Shown: positions 23,740 to 36,800 of the stretch, in pieces
Layout: every line of letters begins with the position of its first letter
Numbering within the stretch: position 1 is the first letter of the stretch
From: Xiphias gladius
Taxonomy: Eukaryota > Chordata > Actinopteri > Istiophoriformes > Xiphiidae
Length of the DNA: 64,000 nucleotides
Direction of reading: 5' to 3'
Assembly: GCF_016859285.1 (NCBI RefSeq)
Contig: NC_053400.1
Span: forward strand, 22,277,001-22,341,000
Translations under genes and position numbers: made by a program
The notes under the pieces: generated by a model
Seen by the model: only the letters and a program-made list of their open reading frames with translations
What the model was told of the DNA's origin: nothing
Databases searched by the model: none

Positions 23740-26700
23740 ATGCTGTCCAAGGTTATCTGTGCTGTGTATTTGGCGCTATGGGTCAGAACTTGTGCCTTCA
23801 CCTTGGCTGCGGACCCGCACATGACCAGAGCTCTGAAGCTCATGTCCGAGACGCCGCTCATTGATGGGTAAGTTGAAGCGTCTGTTGCATTAAGTAAAAT
23901 GTGCTTTGCATGATGGTTTTAATTATGGTATCTGCTGTTTACCACGTGAGCAACAACAGCAGTAAATGTTTACATTGTGCGGTCAAAGCTCTCCTCTGGA
24001 AGATATATCTAGTGCTGATCTGGTCAAACGAGCAGTTTTCCTTCCTGCTGTCAAACCACTTTATGATGAAAGTTTTGAGAAAGGGCTCTGTCCATGTGTG
24101 ACCTTTACTTTCTGATCTTTCAGTCATAATGACCTGCCTTGGCAATTTCGACAGCAATTCAACAATGAGCTCAACAAAGTGGATCTTAACACACTTGAAA
24201 CAACACACACCAACATCCCTAAGATCAAGGAGGGACGGCTGGGAGCACAGGTACATATTGAACAGAATGTACTGGGAACTGAAGAATTAAAGGAAACTAT
24301 CCTTTCAAGGTCAAGGGATACTTTATCTTCTGGAGCCCCCATCCTATCTCCAAAACTGTTTCACAGATGCCATTTCAGAAATTGTGTCGTATCATTGAAA
24401 TATGTTAGGAATAACTCTCAGAACATTAGACATAGATATTTTAACCCCCTCATAAGCACTTGTACTTTGCAAGTGACAGCATCCTTATTTTTACTCTTAA
24501 TAAGACATTACAGGATGAAGCTGTTTACCTGAACAGCCGAAGAGCAGTGTAGTTGCACCGAACAGCTCCAAGGTGCCAAACCAAAAGGGTGACGAAAGGC
24601 TTACAGAAAGCTTTTGTATTAGCATCTGTTTATTGTCCATATTAACAAGCCCAATTGGAAGAAACGTTTAGCCGGGAAAGATTCATTTGTATGCAAATGA
24701 TGGTTATCCACACAGTCACCCACAGCTTAAATCAAGCTTTTACTGATCGTCTGCCCTCGAGCATGTAAACCCCAATTTTTTTTTCAACTTGAGAGATGCT
24801 TTCCTCGTGCAACAACAACAACAACTAAGTCTGACAGTGGTGGAAAGTAACAATTTTGAGTTATTTGTACTGTAGTGGGGTATTTCCATTTTAGGCTACT
24901 TTACACTTCACTCTTCTTCACTAAATTTTAGAGGGTAATATTGTACTTCTTACTACACCACATTTATATGGGAGCTATAGTTAGTTACTGTGTACGTTAA
25001 GATTAAAACATACAGAATATATGATGAGGCTAAGTAAAATTATGCATTTTTACGGATTAACCTCACAACAGTATATAAAATAGTTAAGATATTATATGTA
25101 TTATATGTATACCATATGTACAAAATAATATAATGCTATGCAAAGCGCCATACTTAATAATGAATACTTTTGGTACTTTTAGTACATTTTGCTGCTAACA
25201 TTTCTGTACTTGAGTAAAATTTTGAATAGAGCCCTTTTAAAAGTAACAAGTTTACATTGCAGTATTTTGTACTTTTACCCAAGTAAAGGATTTGAATACT
25301 TCTTCAATCACTGCAGATGGGTATCTGCCCCAAAACCGACCTTATTAAGTAGATCATTAATTGGCCAGATGATCCACAAATTTCTTGTAAATTTCTTTGT
25401 TTCTTATTTTGTACATTAATTCAGTCATGGCTGGCCACAAACTCAGCGTCTCGTGCCACGGCAATGTCATGGTTTAATTTTACCTTACATAAAAAAAATT
25501 CAGATCAGTTTTACACAGTGAAGTATACAAATTTTAAATATGGGGGAAAGAGCACTGGTATCAGATCGGTTCTCTGTATTGGGCGGTACTCTTAATTGAG
25601 GTATTGGGATAGGTTTAGGACTGTGACACTGTCTAACATCCATTCCTGTTTTATTTTGATGTTGAATCACACACTCATCGCTGTAAATTATGCATGATAA
25701 CTGAATGGACCTTACCGGGGATACAGAAAAAGATTCAATCAGTGCCAGTCTTGAAAAACTTCCTGAATACCTCCTTTAAAATGTTCCTTTTCAACAGCCG
25801 CCACACTGGATTGTTCATGTGGAAAATACCTAAAGTCACCAGAATCCATTCTCAACATGACAAAAACTAGTTTCATATTATGCAAACTGGAGTAAAGAAA
25901 ACCTTCATTTGGAAAGTTGCCATCGCATCAGGCATTTAAGCACCACATTCAAAAAATTCTTTATGTTGAATGTAATTGTTTACAGTAGGTAAGGGTATGA
26001 TTTTCTTCTGTATCTCAGGTCTTATTTTTATTATGTGTGATTGTTGAGAACCGGCTGTATGTATTTTAAGTACATGTATTTCCCTGGCTATGTGGCAGTA
26101 CTGATAATTCATACCTTACGCTTTGTTCTTCTCTCAGTTCTGGTCGGCCTATGCTCCCTGCGAAGCTCAGTACAAAGATGCCGTCAGACATACACTGGAG
26201 CAGATAGATGTGGTTCACAGGATGTGCCAGAAATACCCGGAAACCTTCATTTTTGCCACCAGTAGCCAAGGTGAGACTTTTTTTTTTTTTTTTTTTAGCT
26301 GTTCTAGCAATATCACAGACATTTAAAAACGCAGTGCCACCACTACTCTGTTCATACCTGCCTGTGCTTCCTGGCTGATTCACCTGTCATCTCTCATGTC
26401 TGCGCTGCACAGGCATCATGGATGCCTTCAGCAAGAAAAAGACAGCCAGTCTGATCGGGGTGGAGGGGGGTCATTCCATAGACAGCAGTCTGGGCACCCT
26501 TCGCACCATGTACCACCTGGGTGTCCGCTACCTCACTCTCACACACTCCTGCAACACACCGTGGTGAGAGATTGCTGCCATCAAATACACAAATGAAAAC
26601 CAATTGGTTGATCTTGGTGGTTCACTTAAAGTTAAACTGAATTTTACTATTGTGGTTGGTGGAGGCGGAACCAACTTTGAACCATTGTATTATATATATT

Positions 26701-29700
26701 AATTTTATATAGGGCTGCAACGGATGTTTTTTTAATATCAGTTCATCTGCTGATTATTTTCTTGATTAATTGTTTGTTTGGTTTTTAAAACTTGAATGAG
26801 AAATGCCTATCACAATTACCCAGTGCCGAAGTACGCTCTTAAAATTGCTTGTTTTGTTCAAAATTATTCAGTTTACTGTTACTTAAGACAAGATCAGACA
26901 GATAAGATAAGATAAGATAAGACAAAATCAGCAAATTCTCACTTTTGAGAAGCTGGAACCTTGAAATGTCATGTATTTTTGCATGACTTAAAACGATTAA
27001 TCAGTTATCAAAATAGTTTTAATCTTCTATTGATTGACTAATCGATAGACGAGTCATTTCAGCTCTAATTTTATATCCTGCTGGGTAGTTTAATTCATAA
27101 TAGTGCATTATACTCTAGAAGTTCTTCCTACACTATATGATGCAAAATCGTAATTTTTAAAGTAACTAGTAACTTTTGTTTTCAAATAATTGTAGTGGAG
27201 TATAAAGTACAAAGTAGCATGAGATGAAAATACTCCACACATACAGTCGGTAAAGTACAAGTACAATTTTCACACTGCCATTGGTGCAGTTCACCAATTG
27301 TACCAATTGATGAACTGCTTCTCTTTTCACAGGGCTAAAATAATTTACTGATATTTTATTTAGACATAGTAGCTAGGACGAAAAACAGCTTTACTGTCTG
27401 TATTTATTACCTGCGCTTTCAGTAAGGCTCAGTTATATCTGTGTGGTGTATAACAGTCAGACGTCACGGTCAGTTAAGGTTGTGTTTTGGAGAGTATGGG
27501 GGTTTCCTGAAGGCCTTATGTTCTCCCCAGGCAGTGGTATCAGATTCTCTGGAAGAGCCGCTTTGGTGCTGGGATACACCCAAGGGTATCATGATATTTG
27601 TAATAGTATTTGCAAAGTACAGTACCTGGCCTTTGAAAAGACACTTGAAAGAAGTTCCCAAGCTAGAAATGTGATATCTGGTTATTCTTTGCTATATCTA
27701 AGCAAAGAATAACCAGATTTTATATATAAGATTCTATATATAAGAATCAGAACTAATATCGTCCACTGATAAGTTTGACTTTTTCATGGTAAGTGTTTTT
27801 TTTCTCTCTCATCAGGGCAGATAACTGGCTTGTTGACACTGGATCAGAGCCATCTGAACACCATGGCCTGTCTCCATTTGGCAAGGTCTGCATACAAGCA
27901 GTACTGGGTGAAATTTGCTTTCAAAGTTTAATCAGATCAATGTTCAAAGTTACAGATTAGTGTCTTAAAATTTTATACTTCAGTGAATGCACAAGGCATC
28001 ACCAAATATTACTTCCAAGATGTGGAAAGAATGGAAAACCGTCTCCACTTTCACAACTGAAATTATGCCTTTTTCTGGTACCACTGTACCTCACTGTGTC
28101 AAAATAATGACAAATTGTATTTGTATTTATACTGTGTTCCTCCTAATTGATAGATAAAATAAGAAAGAATGTGCCAATAAGAATTATACATTTTTCGTGT
28201 TTTATTGTCTTACAACATTGAGTGTGGGTAGATTTAATGTGACATATTTGATGCTGATCAATGGAAAAAGAGTCTTTAATGTCAAAGTAAAAACAGATCT
28301 CTTAAACATTACTTACTGTTATTATATGAAGGGAGTAAACTATTGAAAATGATCAATCAGTAGAAATTAAATAATGATTTTAGCATTTTTTCTATAGGTT
28401 TTATATTTTTTGGTACCATCAACTATTTAAATTGATCATAGAAATAATCATAGTTCTTTCAACAGAAACTAATTGTGGAAATGAACCGTCTGGGGATGCT
28501 GATCGACCTGTCTCATGTGACTGTTGCAGTCATGAACCAGGTGCTGAACCTGTCCAAAGCTCCTGTCATCTTCAGCCACTCCTCTGCTTATAGCATCTGT
28601 CCAAATAAAAGAAACGTCCCGGATGATGTCCTCAAGAGAGTCGTGAGTCTGCGTGTGTGTCTGTTAATGGGTCTGTGTGTGGTTGGGGTTCAAGGCCCAG
28701 AAGACAGGAGGTGGACAGACGGTGAAAGAGCCAACAGGGCAATGACAAGGCTGAGGAGTAAAGACAGGTGTACTGAACAGCAGTGGAAGAAGAATTCAGA
28801 TCCTTTACTTTAATAAAAGGACCAGTACATTAATGTAAAAATATCACATTACAAGTGGAAGTCCCACATTCAAAATCTTACTATAGGAAGCTTACAGAGT
28901 AATTATCAGTAAAATGTATTGAAAGTATCAAAAGTGCTCAGTAAGGATAAAAATGGCGCCTATGATTGATATGTTATCTATATGACATTATAAGATGCTG
29001 TATAAGCAGCATTTCAATGATGTAGCTGGTCGAGTTGGAACTATTTTTAATTAAACGCATTTTCTTAACGTAAAATTTTAATCTGAAATGTTAACTACAG
29101 ACAATACCTGTCAAATAAATGTACTGGCATATAAAAAGTATAAAGTTTTCCTCTGAAATGTAGTGGTTTAGAAGTATGAAGCGTCAAAAATTGGAAGTGA
29201 CTCAAAACTGTAAGAACAGTGCACGATTAAATGTTACTTAGCTCTTAGACCACTAATATTGGAAGGTAAATTTGGATACGGAAAAGCAGAAAGTGTCAGA
29301 TAACTAGCCAACTGAAGGTGTTAAGCCCTATTAAAAACACACCTGCCGTTCTTGCTTGCTATCTCAGATAACCGCACACCCATAAATGTTCTTTATGGCA
29401 CCAAAGGGTTTAAAGGGGCTGTAATCGCTTGTGTCCACTCCAACTGATGCAGTCTAATGGTAGTTTCCCAGTCAAGGGCAATAAAACATAGGATTATTGT
29501 GCTGCAATCTAAAATAACAGATAAAAATAACAAAACAAACAAAAAAAAACCACAAAAAACTGCTCAAATAGGAGACGGGAATTCTGACAGATAAGAAAGT
29601 AGAGGTCAATACCCTCATGTACTTGGATTATTGTGAGGTTGAACGCGTCTCTTGGCTCTAGTCATGTCTTTCCCTGCGCCTGTTCGGCACTCTCAATCAC

Positions 29701-30794
29701 TGGAGATTCTCCTGTCAAACAAAGCAGAAACTACACAGTGTCTCGCTCCGTCTGATAGATCAGAGTTTCTAGGTCAGTCACTGTAAGTGTTTCACTGCCA
29801 TGCAACATTTTGCCTGTCTCTCCAGAATGAAACTAGGGGAATCGTCATGGTGAACTTCTACAATGACTATGTGACCTGCAGCGAGACTGCAAAGCTCTCA
29901 GATGTTGCTGGTAAATTACTCACATGATCATGACAACTCTAGTTGAATATCAACTCAAATCCAGTTAAATATCAACAGTTGCCATTCTTCCTAAACCCCA
30001 TGTGTTAATGCACTTTATTCTCTGTTTACTGCTTTCATTGTAGATCACTTTGACCATATAAAAAAAGTGGCCGGGGTGGGTACCATCGGTTTTGGTGGAG
30101 ATTATGATGGCGTTACCAGGTCAGTATAAATGATTCCATGATTCCATGATTAAGTTAAAGGTCCTAAGGTCTCAATAAGCGACTTACGTTGAGCAATGGG
30201 ATCCTGCACGAACACACAATTTTCCGCCAAGTTTTGGTTATGGAGAGATTTCTGTGCGTGTCTTTGTCCTCGCTTTTTTTTCCCCTTTGTCACATATTTT
30301 CATGCACCAACCAGACTTAGGCAACATTTGAATCAAAATTTGATGACAGTAGTGGGATTGTATGTTGTCAGCATCACCCGCACTGTCTTGATGAGGCAAA
30401 TCAGATGAGTTTTTGACTGTTAAACTCTTAATAGATAATAATTAAGAATGTTTTTTTTTTTACCTTACACTTTAAAGTGACTTTGATTGTTGCCTATTTA
30501 GTCATTTATATTTAATCTTATAGAGAGAGTCAGACCACTGAAGAAATATAGACAAATAAAAAAAAGAAAGAAAGAAACTTGACATGATAGTAAAGTGTAA
30601 CAACTAGGAAGTAAAAATCATCTTTCCTTCATCTCATCCTCTCAGACTACCAGAGGGTTTGGAGGATGTGTCCAAGGTGCCCAACCTGGTGGCTGAACTG
30701 CTGAGGAGAGGATGGACTGACGAGGAGGTCAAAGCTGCTCTGGGAAATAACTTGCTGCGGGTCCTGAGAGAGGTTGAGTTGGTGAGGAACACAA

Positions 30795-30826
<32 letters not shown>

Positions 30827-31923
30827 ACACACACAGTGTGTGTTTCTGTTAAAACTCCATGTGAAAACACCCGACTGTTCTGTTGTTTTCCATATCTGTG
30901 CAGCACCATGCACTTTATTTCGTGACCAAGATGAATTTTAAGTGTGTTTACACATCCAAATCAGTCAAGTAGTTCCAGGAAGTACTTCTCAGCCTGGAAA
31001 AAGTTGCATAATGCTGTTTGTGGCTGTGAAGGAGGGTTGTCGAGTTGGAGAAAAAAACCTTGTTATCTTGATTTGAGCTTGGAGATTACAAAATTTATGA
31101 GAGTCTGAATTAAAAACTAGGGGTGTAAAGTTTGAAGGACGTGGGCATTTACCAGGCAGCGAGGGTCATATGGGAGGCAGTGCAGAGAATGGAAAAATTT
31201 CCGTTTTTACAACCTACGAGCATTTATATCATTTGAAAACTCAAGTCAGTTGTGTAATTGCAGAGATGGCCTTGTGAGGGTTAAAAATACCTTGTATTGA
31301 CTATGTCCCAACACTGTTCTTTTATCCTTGAAACCCTGATATTCTCCCTTATCCACTCTGACAATCGAAATAATTTCTAATTGTGTAAAGCCTTTTTTTC
31401 CTCTAGGAAACTTTCCCAGAACATGTTAAGGACTGGTAACGTGCAAAATAATGGCATTTTTGAGTAGCCTAACAAATCTTTGAAATAACAATATATGGCA
31501 TGACTAGGTCACTGTTCACTAAACAATCATCTCGTTTTTTTCTCTCAGGGGTGCGACCAAAGACTCAATTTAGATTTTTGTTAAATAGATTAAATCCTGA
31601 TTGGAATATAACAACTGTTCAAAATGGATCTTATTATAATAGAGGTGTTGGTGCTGTGGTAGCATGTGGACACTGTGAGAGCAAACACACCTGTCACAGG
31701 GCTCTTCCGTCTGTTGCCTGACAGTCTTATCTTTGTGGGTCAGGTCCGTGACAGTCTGGGCAGCATGAGTCCAGATGATGTTCCTATTCCATATGAGGAG
31801 GTGAAGAACCCGTGTAGGACGAGCTATGGATACCGCAGCGCCGGAGCCGTCCATTCACTGAGCACACTGGCCTTGCTGCTCACATTGGCTCTTCAGGCTC
31901 TCGTCACATTAACAGCTTTATAA
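23740..31923 (+). CDS. dpep1: Membrane dipeptidase 1 (renal dipeptidase; ten exons, 420 aa)
   Basis: Zinc ectoenzyme that hydrolyses dipeptides and converts leukotriene D4 to E4 at the cell surface. Exons are 23740-23867, 24124-24250, 26138-26270, 26413-26563, 27816-27885, 28466-28642, 29826-29910, 30044-30119, 30646-30781 and 31744-31923; all phases agree. A signal peptide ([20 protein letters not shown]) precedes the amidohydrolase barrel. Metal and active-site residues are intact: HND (H44, D46), E147 in GVEGGH, H220 in DLSH, H241 in FSHSSAY, and D310 in GGDYDG. The C-terminus has the conserved [11 protein letters not shown] motif, then a hydrophobic GPI-attachment tail ([18 protein letters not shown]). 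Length is close to human DPEP1 (411 aa). Phrases such as [22 protein letters not shown] and RNVPDDVL are near-identical to human. DPEP1 is preferred over DPEP2/3 because of this match and the linkage to ankrd11. Confidence 0.93.
24251..26137. other. dpep1: dpep1 intron 2
   Basis: A 1.9-kb intron with a common teleost repeat at 24833-25316. No embedded gene is seen. Confidence 0.7.
24833..25316 (+). repeat. Common teleost intronic repeat, copy 1
   Basis: Opens with 'cagtggtggaaagtaac' and 'tatttccattttaggctact'. It passes through 'attgtacttcttactacacc' and ends 'gtaaaggatttgaatacttc'. These are landmarks of a dispersed element very common in percomorph genomes. Its transposition class is unknown to me. 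It sits in dpep1 intron 2. Confidence 0.65.
26710..27067 (+). mobile_element. hAT-like MITE with perfect 8-bp target duplication
   Basis: A 358-bp element in dpep1 intron 4. It begins TAGGGCTGCAACGG and ends TTTCAGCTCTA, so the termini read TAGGGCTGCAA and TAGAGCTGAAA, matching at 9 of 11 positions. The 8 bases ATTTTATA flank it exactly on both sides (26702-26709 and 27068-27075), the duplication length of hAT transposons. The interior has no transposase. It contains 'ttcagtttactgttacttaa' and 'aagctggaaccttgaaatg', which I recognise from a teleost MITE family. A short (GATAA)n run lies at about 26897-26920. Confidence 0.85.
27076..27265 (-). repeat. Common teleost intronic repeat, copy 2 (partial)
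   Basis: The phrases 'cctgctgggtagtttaattc', 'tagtggagtataaagtac' and 'ggtaaagtacaagtac' match the same family as the 24833-25316 copy but in reverse orientation. The hAT-like MITE appears to have inserted at its edge. Confidence 0.55.
27676..27718. repeat. Perfect 18-bp inverted repeat (hairpin) in dpep1 intron 4
   Basis: Left arm ATCTGGTTATTCTTTGCT (27676-27693) and right arm AGCAAAGAATAACCAGAT (27701-27718) are perfect reverse complements separated by a 7-base loop, ATATCTA. AT-rich sequence with a repeated 'atatataag' motif follows. Confidence 0.95.
27886..28465. other. dpep1: dpep1 intron 5
   Basis: A 580-base AT-rich intron; nothing else is recognised in it. Confidence 0.7.
28643..29825. 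other. dpep1: dpep1 intron 6
   Basis: A 1.2-kb intron that contains a third copy of the common teleost repeat at 28783-29110. No embedded gene is seen. Confidence 0.7.
28783..29110 (-). repeat. Common teleost intronic repeat, copy 3
   Basis: Begins 'gcagtggaagaagaattcag' then 'atcctttactttaataaaag', and contains 'agcagcatttcaatgatgta' and 'cattacaagtggaagtccca'. It is the same family as the 24833 copy, in opposite orientation and diverged. Confidence 0.6.
30788..30836. repeat. (CA)n microsatellite just inside dpep1 intron 9
   Basis: CA/GT-type dinucleotide run that starts six bases past the donor of exon 9. Reading through it extends an open frame, but the GTGAGG donor at 30782 and the phase-matched last exon show that it is intronic. 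Confidence 0.9.
30837..31743. other. dpep1: dpep1 intron 9, remainder
   Basis: AT-rich intronic DNA with no recognised element. Confidence 0.6.
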
Positions 31924-32799
31924 GCCGCTTATCAGCGCAAGGGATTGTATGTAAGTCAATAGTTTGTCCATGAATAGTTCTAAAATCTGTTTTAAATGTC
32001 AAGTATTTTCCACATTATCCTCTCTGTGCTGACAGAAACACTGAAAAGCTGCGGTTTAAAATGTGTTTAACAGCTTGTTTCTTGTCTGATTTTAATGGTT
32101 TTGTGGCATTGTTAAATAGTTCTACAGGGTAACTTAAGTAAAAAATGACCAACAGTGACCTACAACAGTGTCACAGTTATCCTAATAAAGACAATGGCAC
32201 GAAAATGATCTTGTCGGGCCAAGGTTAGCTTTTTTACTGATCTAAAGAGTCTGTGATGACCAGGACATATAAACAAGGTCGCACAAGTGTAATCTGATTG
32301 AACACAGACACACAAAAATAGTCCTTCACATTAGCATGTCCAGCATATCCGTATTTTTGGGAGAAGTGTTCCATCTAGTGTTCTGAGAGGGTAATCTGTC
32401 TAAGAGATGCACATCACTGCAGCTTTTAAACTGCAATGTTGTTGATTTGCATTTCTGAATTTAATTTACAGGTAATTTGCTCTACGTTGGGATAAGAAAT
32501 GTTAACTCTATTTAGTTCGGTGAACTGATGGCATGATAGTTGAAATAAAAACTAAGTCAATATTTCTTAGTTCCTGAGGTTTTCATTTGACAATCATACT
32601 TTAGGCAAATATATAAACAGACATTTGACATTTAAAAACTTGTAATGCAAGTGTCGATGACCAACTTTAAAGAATTCCAATTAATACAAAAGTTGTTTGC
32701 TCAAGGTAAGGAAGGTAAAATGATAAATTCTGACTGCCAATGCGCAAAAAATTATACAGCATCGTCTCCTGAAGGCTGATAATGTTGCACGTTTTTCTC

Positions 32800-32836
<37 letters not shown>

Positions 32837-33834
32837 TAACCTTTCAGTAACAGTGAGGAAGTAGTTACATTTGCACTCACATTCGTACATTTGCAAATTC
32901 ATCAGTGTTTGAAGCGAAAACACTATTTATAAAATAGCACCTTTATAAATGATATTTGGTAACCTAACTATGTGGTTTACAGACTAGGCAAATTCGTCGG
33001 CCACAGGCCGAATTCACCATCATCTGGTTTGTATCTGGTGTTAATTTTCCACACAGATCTACACACAGTGTTTCCTTATTTCAGTGACCAGTGCGTCATT
33101 TAGCGCCCTCTTGTGTGCTTCACAAGTATAACACAAGACTTCCACAACCACAGCCTGAACCAGGCTTGCGTGTCCTGGCGCTCCCCGGGCTCCGCGAAGC
33201 ACTGTGACACTGCTGGTGAATCAGTCCAACGGACTTAATGAAAAGTGCATGGGTTACTAATAAATGGACAAAGGGCTGCTGCTCACATGATCCCCAGCAG
33301 CTGCACAGTTGAGCGAGCTTCTCTGTTGAAACTAGTGTCTAAAAATTTGGTTTGAATACCTCCACACAGATGAGCAGTGTGACCTCAACTGGACTGGCCA
33401 CAGACATCAAGAGTGTGACCATTTTCAAGGGAATATAGCACACACATGCAGACATAACATGCAATTTCACAGATCAAAAGGGACTTTTCTGGCTTTCACA
33501 TAGGTTTGGATGACAAAAAAAACTTTAGCTTAAGAAGAAGGCAACTGTTTTTCTATGTATTACCGGAATCCACCTGAGAAAATGCCATCGCACAACAACG
33601 GCCTCAAGTGTAAAATATAATGTCAAGACGATGATATATTGCTGAAAATTGACAGACTTGGAGCCACTGCTCTAAATTGCACTGTATCCAAGCTGAGGCT
33701 AGTTCTTCAGCTGGATGACCGGCCAGTGAATCAGACATTCAGTCAGGGAAGGATGATGGTAGACTGTCAGAGGTATGTCCAGATGGAGGAAGAGGGATAA
33801 CCCAAGTCTGTACAGAGGAGGGATAAGGAGGTTC
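31924..33834. other. Convergent intergenic region between dpep1 and slc22a31
   Basis: The 3' ends of two genes face each other here. A plausible dpep1 poly(A) signal, AATAAA, is at 32184-32189. A (CA)n microsatellite is at about 32803-32834. No gene is seen. Confidence 0.65.
32803..32834. repeat. (CA)n microsatellite
   Basis: About 32 bases of CA dinucleotide repeat. Confidence 0.9.
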
Positions 33835-36800
33835 TTAAGATACGACCTCACTCAGTGCCTCGTGCTCTTGCTCCTGTGTTTCACTGTCTGACAGCAAAGG
33901 GGAATGAGTTGGCACAGCGATCCTATAAGGCAAATTATCTTTAGTCAACATCCTCCTGGTGGCAGAAACCAAGCGGGAATAGTTATCAGGGTTGTACTCC
34001 GACAAAGGGGGCCGGGCACACAGTAAAGGCAGGTTGTCCCTGTCGGGCCGGGACAGAAAGAGAGGCGGTCGTCGCTGGCTCTCGCCCTCCTTCAGGGAGT
34101 CTGGGAGCGGCTTGCGTTTGCTTTCAGGCAGGAGCATTATGCAGAGAACGGAGAGGACGGCGAAGGAGGCGAAGATGACATGGTGGAGGAAGTAGCCACT
34201 GTTATTCTGGAGCTCCATCAGGGAGGAGGCGGCCATGCCGACACAACCCGCTGCCAGCACCAGGCCGAGGCAGCCGCCTCTGACAGAGAGATGGAAATAT
34301 TGATTTGATTTAGGTTTTTTCAGTTTGCTGCACTTTTTATGAGGTTAACTGATAAATAAAAACTATTCATGGCATTGTTATTGAAAGCTTTCTTACTTTA
34401 CTTTTAGTGTCTTGAAGTTTTGCAAAGTGCTGTATATACTGACAGCCTCATCACTTTGGTGAAGAAGAAAGACACTTACCGAACTACAGTTGGCATCACC
34501 TCACACGCGAAGAACACACTGAGCATGGCGAGAGCCTGAGAAAACAGCAGACCCACGACAGACAGCACCAACACCAGGCCTCCACGCAGGTCTGACACAC
34601 AGAACGGACAACAGACTAAAATAAAGCCATTTTCTGCGTAGCACTGCAGTATTACCAACAGCAGAGATTGTCAACATTTTCTGGCCTGTGAACTAAAACT
34701 GGCAAGATGTCATGTGAGTATCAGTACGGCATAAACATTTTATTTTCAAGGCCACTGAGGGAGGTCCAGGTGGATTGTAGGCATATCAAGTGACTCCATG
34801 TTGGGTCCTGACCCCAAGAACGAGAAAGTGCTTCACAGAATTTTCTTCATATCCCAGATCTGCAAAAATATTCCGTCCCATTTTGTGATTTCCAAGCTTA
34901 AATACATTTAATTTTACTAACTTACATACAAGTTATTTCATAATCAAAAACTCACCAATCAACATTTATTGTATTCAGAGCATGAATTTAAAAAAAAAAA
35001 ATTAATTTAAAATTTATGTTTAAGTTCTTCTACTACGAAATATGCCAAGAAATGTGTTGAGTTGATTGTGAAACTTCTAAATTGTTATTTCACCTATGTA
35101 TAGTACCACCTCAAGGAACAAAATAATGTCAATCGCCCCAGTGATGCCTCTTTAACTTTGAAGTAACCAGCTCTTTATCAGGAAAAACTTCTGTCACAAG
35201 TTAAAGCCGAGTTAAAACAGTAGTAAAATAATATTGTAAAAAAAAAAAAAAAAGATGTGGCTGTAACGTACACTGAGTGAGGGCCAGCAGCAGCAGCGAC
35301 GACAGTCCAGTGATGATGGCCGAAAGCAGAAGAATACCACGCCGACCAAAGTGATTGACAGATACACAGATGAAGATGCAGGCCAGTGCTCCAGTTATCA
35401 CTCTGAGAAAGTAGCTGAAGTAGAAGTTGGTGGAATAACTGTGCAGGTTTCTGGTGAAACAGTACTGGATTCCTGTTCCAATGAACCTGGAGGGGAGAGA
35501 AGGCAGAGTTAGACCATAACCATCTACGAAACCCAAGAAACAAGCTACTGTATTTGCAGATGCAGGGTGTGTCTCAAGGCTTAAAAAAAAATAAAAAAAA
35601 AAAAATAAATCATTCTTTAATCTGTCTGCTCACCTTCCTCCACATCTCACTTCTTATCATTAAATGGAAATTTCAGGGGGGAAATCAGGGAGGCAAGATA
35701 GATTTCACCTTGATTCACAGAGAAGAAAAACTCACAGAGTGAAGCTGAGGATGAGGCAGTTCTTCCAGATAACACGAGTCTGACGCAGCTCCAGCACTGA
35801 ATAGTACCTTGGTTGACAGTCTTCTCCGAACGCTGAATCTATCTCTATAAACAGAAAAAGAGGATTAAAATCTCCAAATTATTGAGAGGTGGAGTCCTTT
35901 ATTGGCCCCTACAATAACACATCATTTGACTCGTCCTGCCCCCTTCTTAAAATACTTACATGCTGCATTTTTTAATAACTGACACTTCTTCTCTCCCCCC
36001 TGTGTCACTGACATGTTAAAATGTGAAAATATATTGTATAAGGTGCTGAAATCCAAAAGAGATAAACAGATATTTAAACCTGGGGCATACCATTCCAAAT
36101 CTACTCCACCCTGCCTTTTCCTCGTGTATCACTGCTCAATACAGAATTAATGAGAGCTGATTCCTTGCCGTTAAACCTAACAGAGACAAGCATTCAGCAG
36201 ACATAGCAAGTCTTAATGTCAGGCTGGCTGCGTTACTTTTGCATTCGGGACAGACAGATGAGCAGAAGATTTTGTAATCTCCACCACAGATTACCAAACA
36301 TTTCATGTGGTACATCATGATACCAGTCAGGTTTAGAGCTTATTCCAGGTGCAGCCATGCGCAGTGGAACCATTGCATGGGGGAAAATATGGTGAGTGAA
36401 TCCGAGGTTGAATGTTTACAATAAAGCTAAAACAATTAGTCAATCAACAGAAAATTAAACAACTTTTTTTGATCATTTAGGTCATTTCTACTAGCACAAA
36501 AGTCATAAATGTATGGGCTCCATCTTTTTAGTTGTGAGGATTTTCCTCTTTTATGTTTTTATGACACTGTACACTGAGTGGGTTTGGGTTTTGGCCAGCT
36601 GAGACACTGGGGCTTTAGGAAACTGTGTTGGGTAGTTTTCACTATTTCCTGGCATTTTTATAGACCAAATGATTAATAAAGAAATTAATTGGTTAAATGA
36701 TAATGAAAATGATCGTTAGTGGCAGTCCCAATATAGACTTTAGTATGGACAATAAACAAGAGTGATCTGATGATAGCAAGGATATCAATATTTAGGTTGG

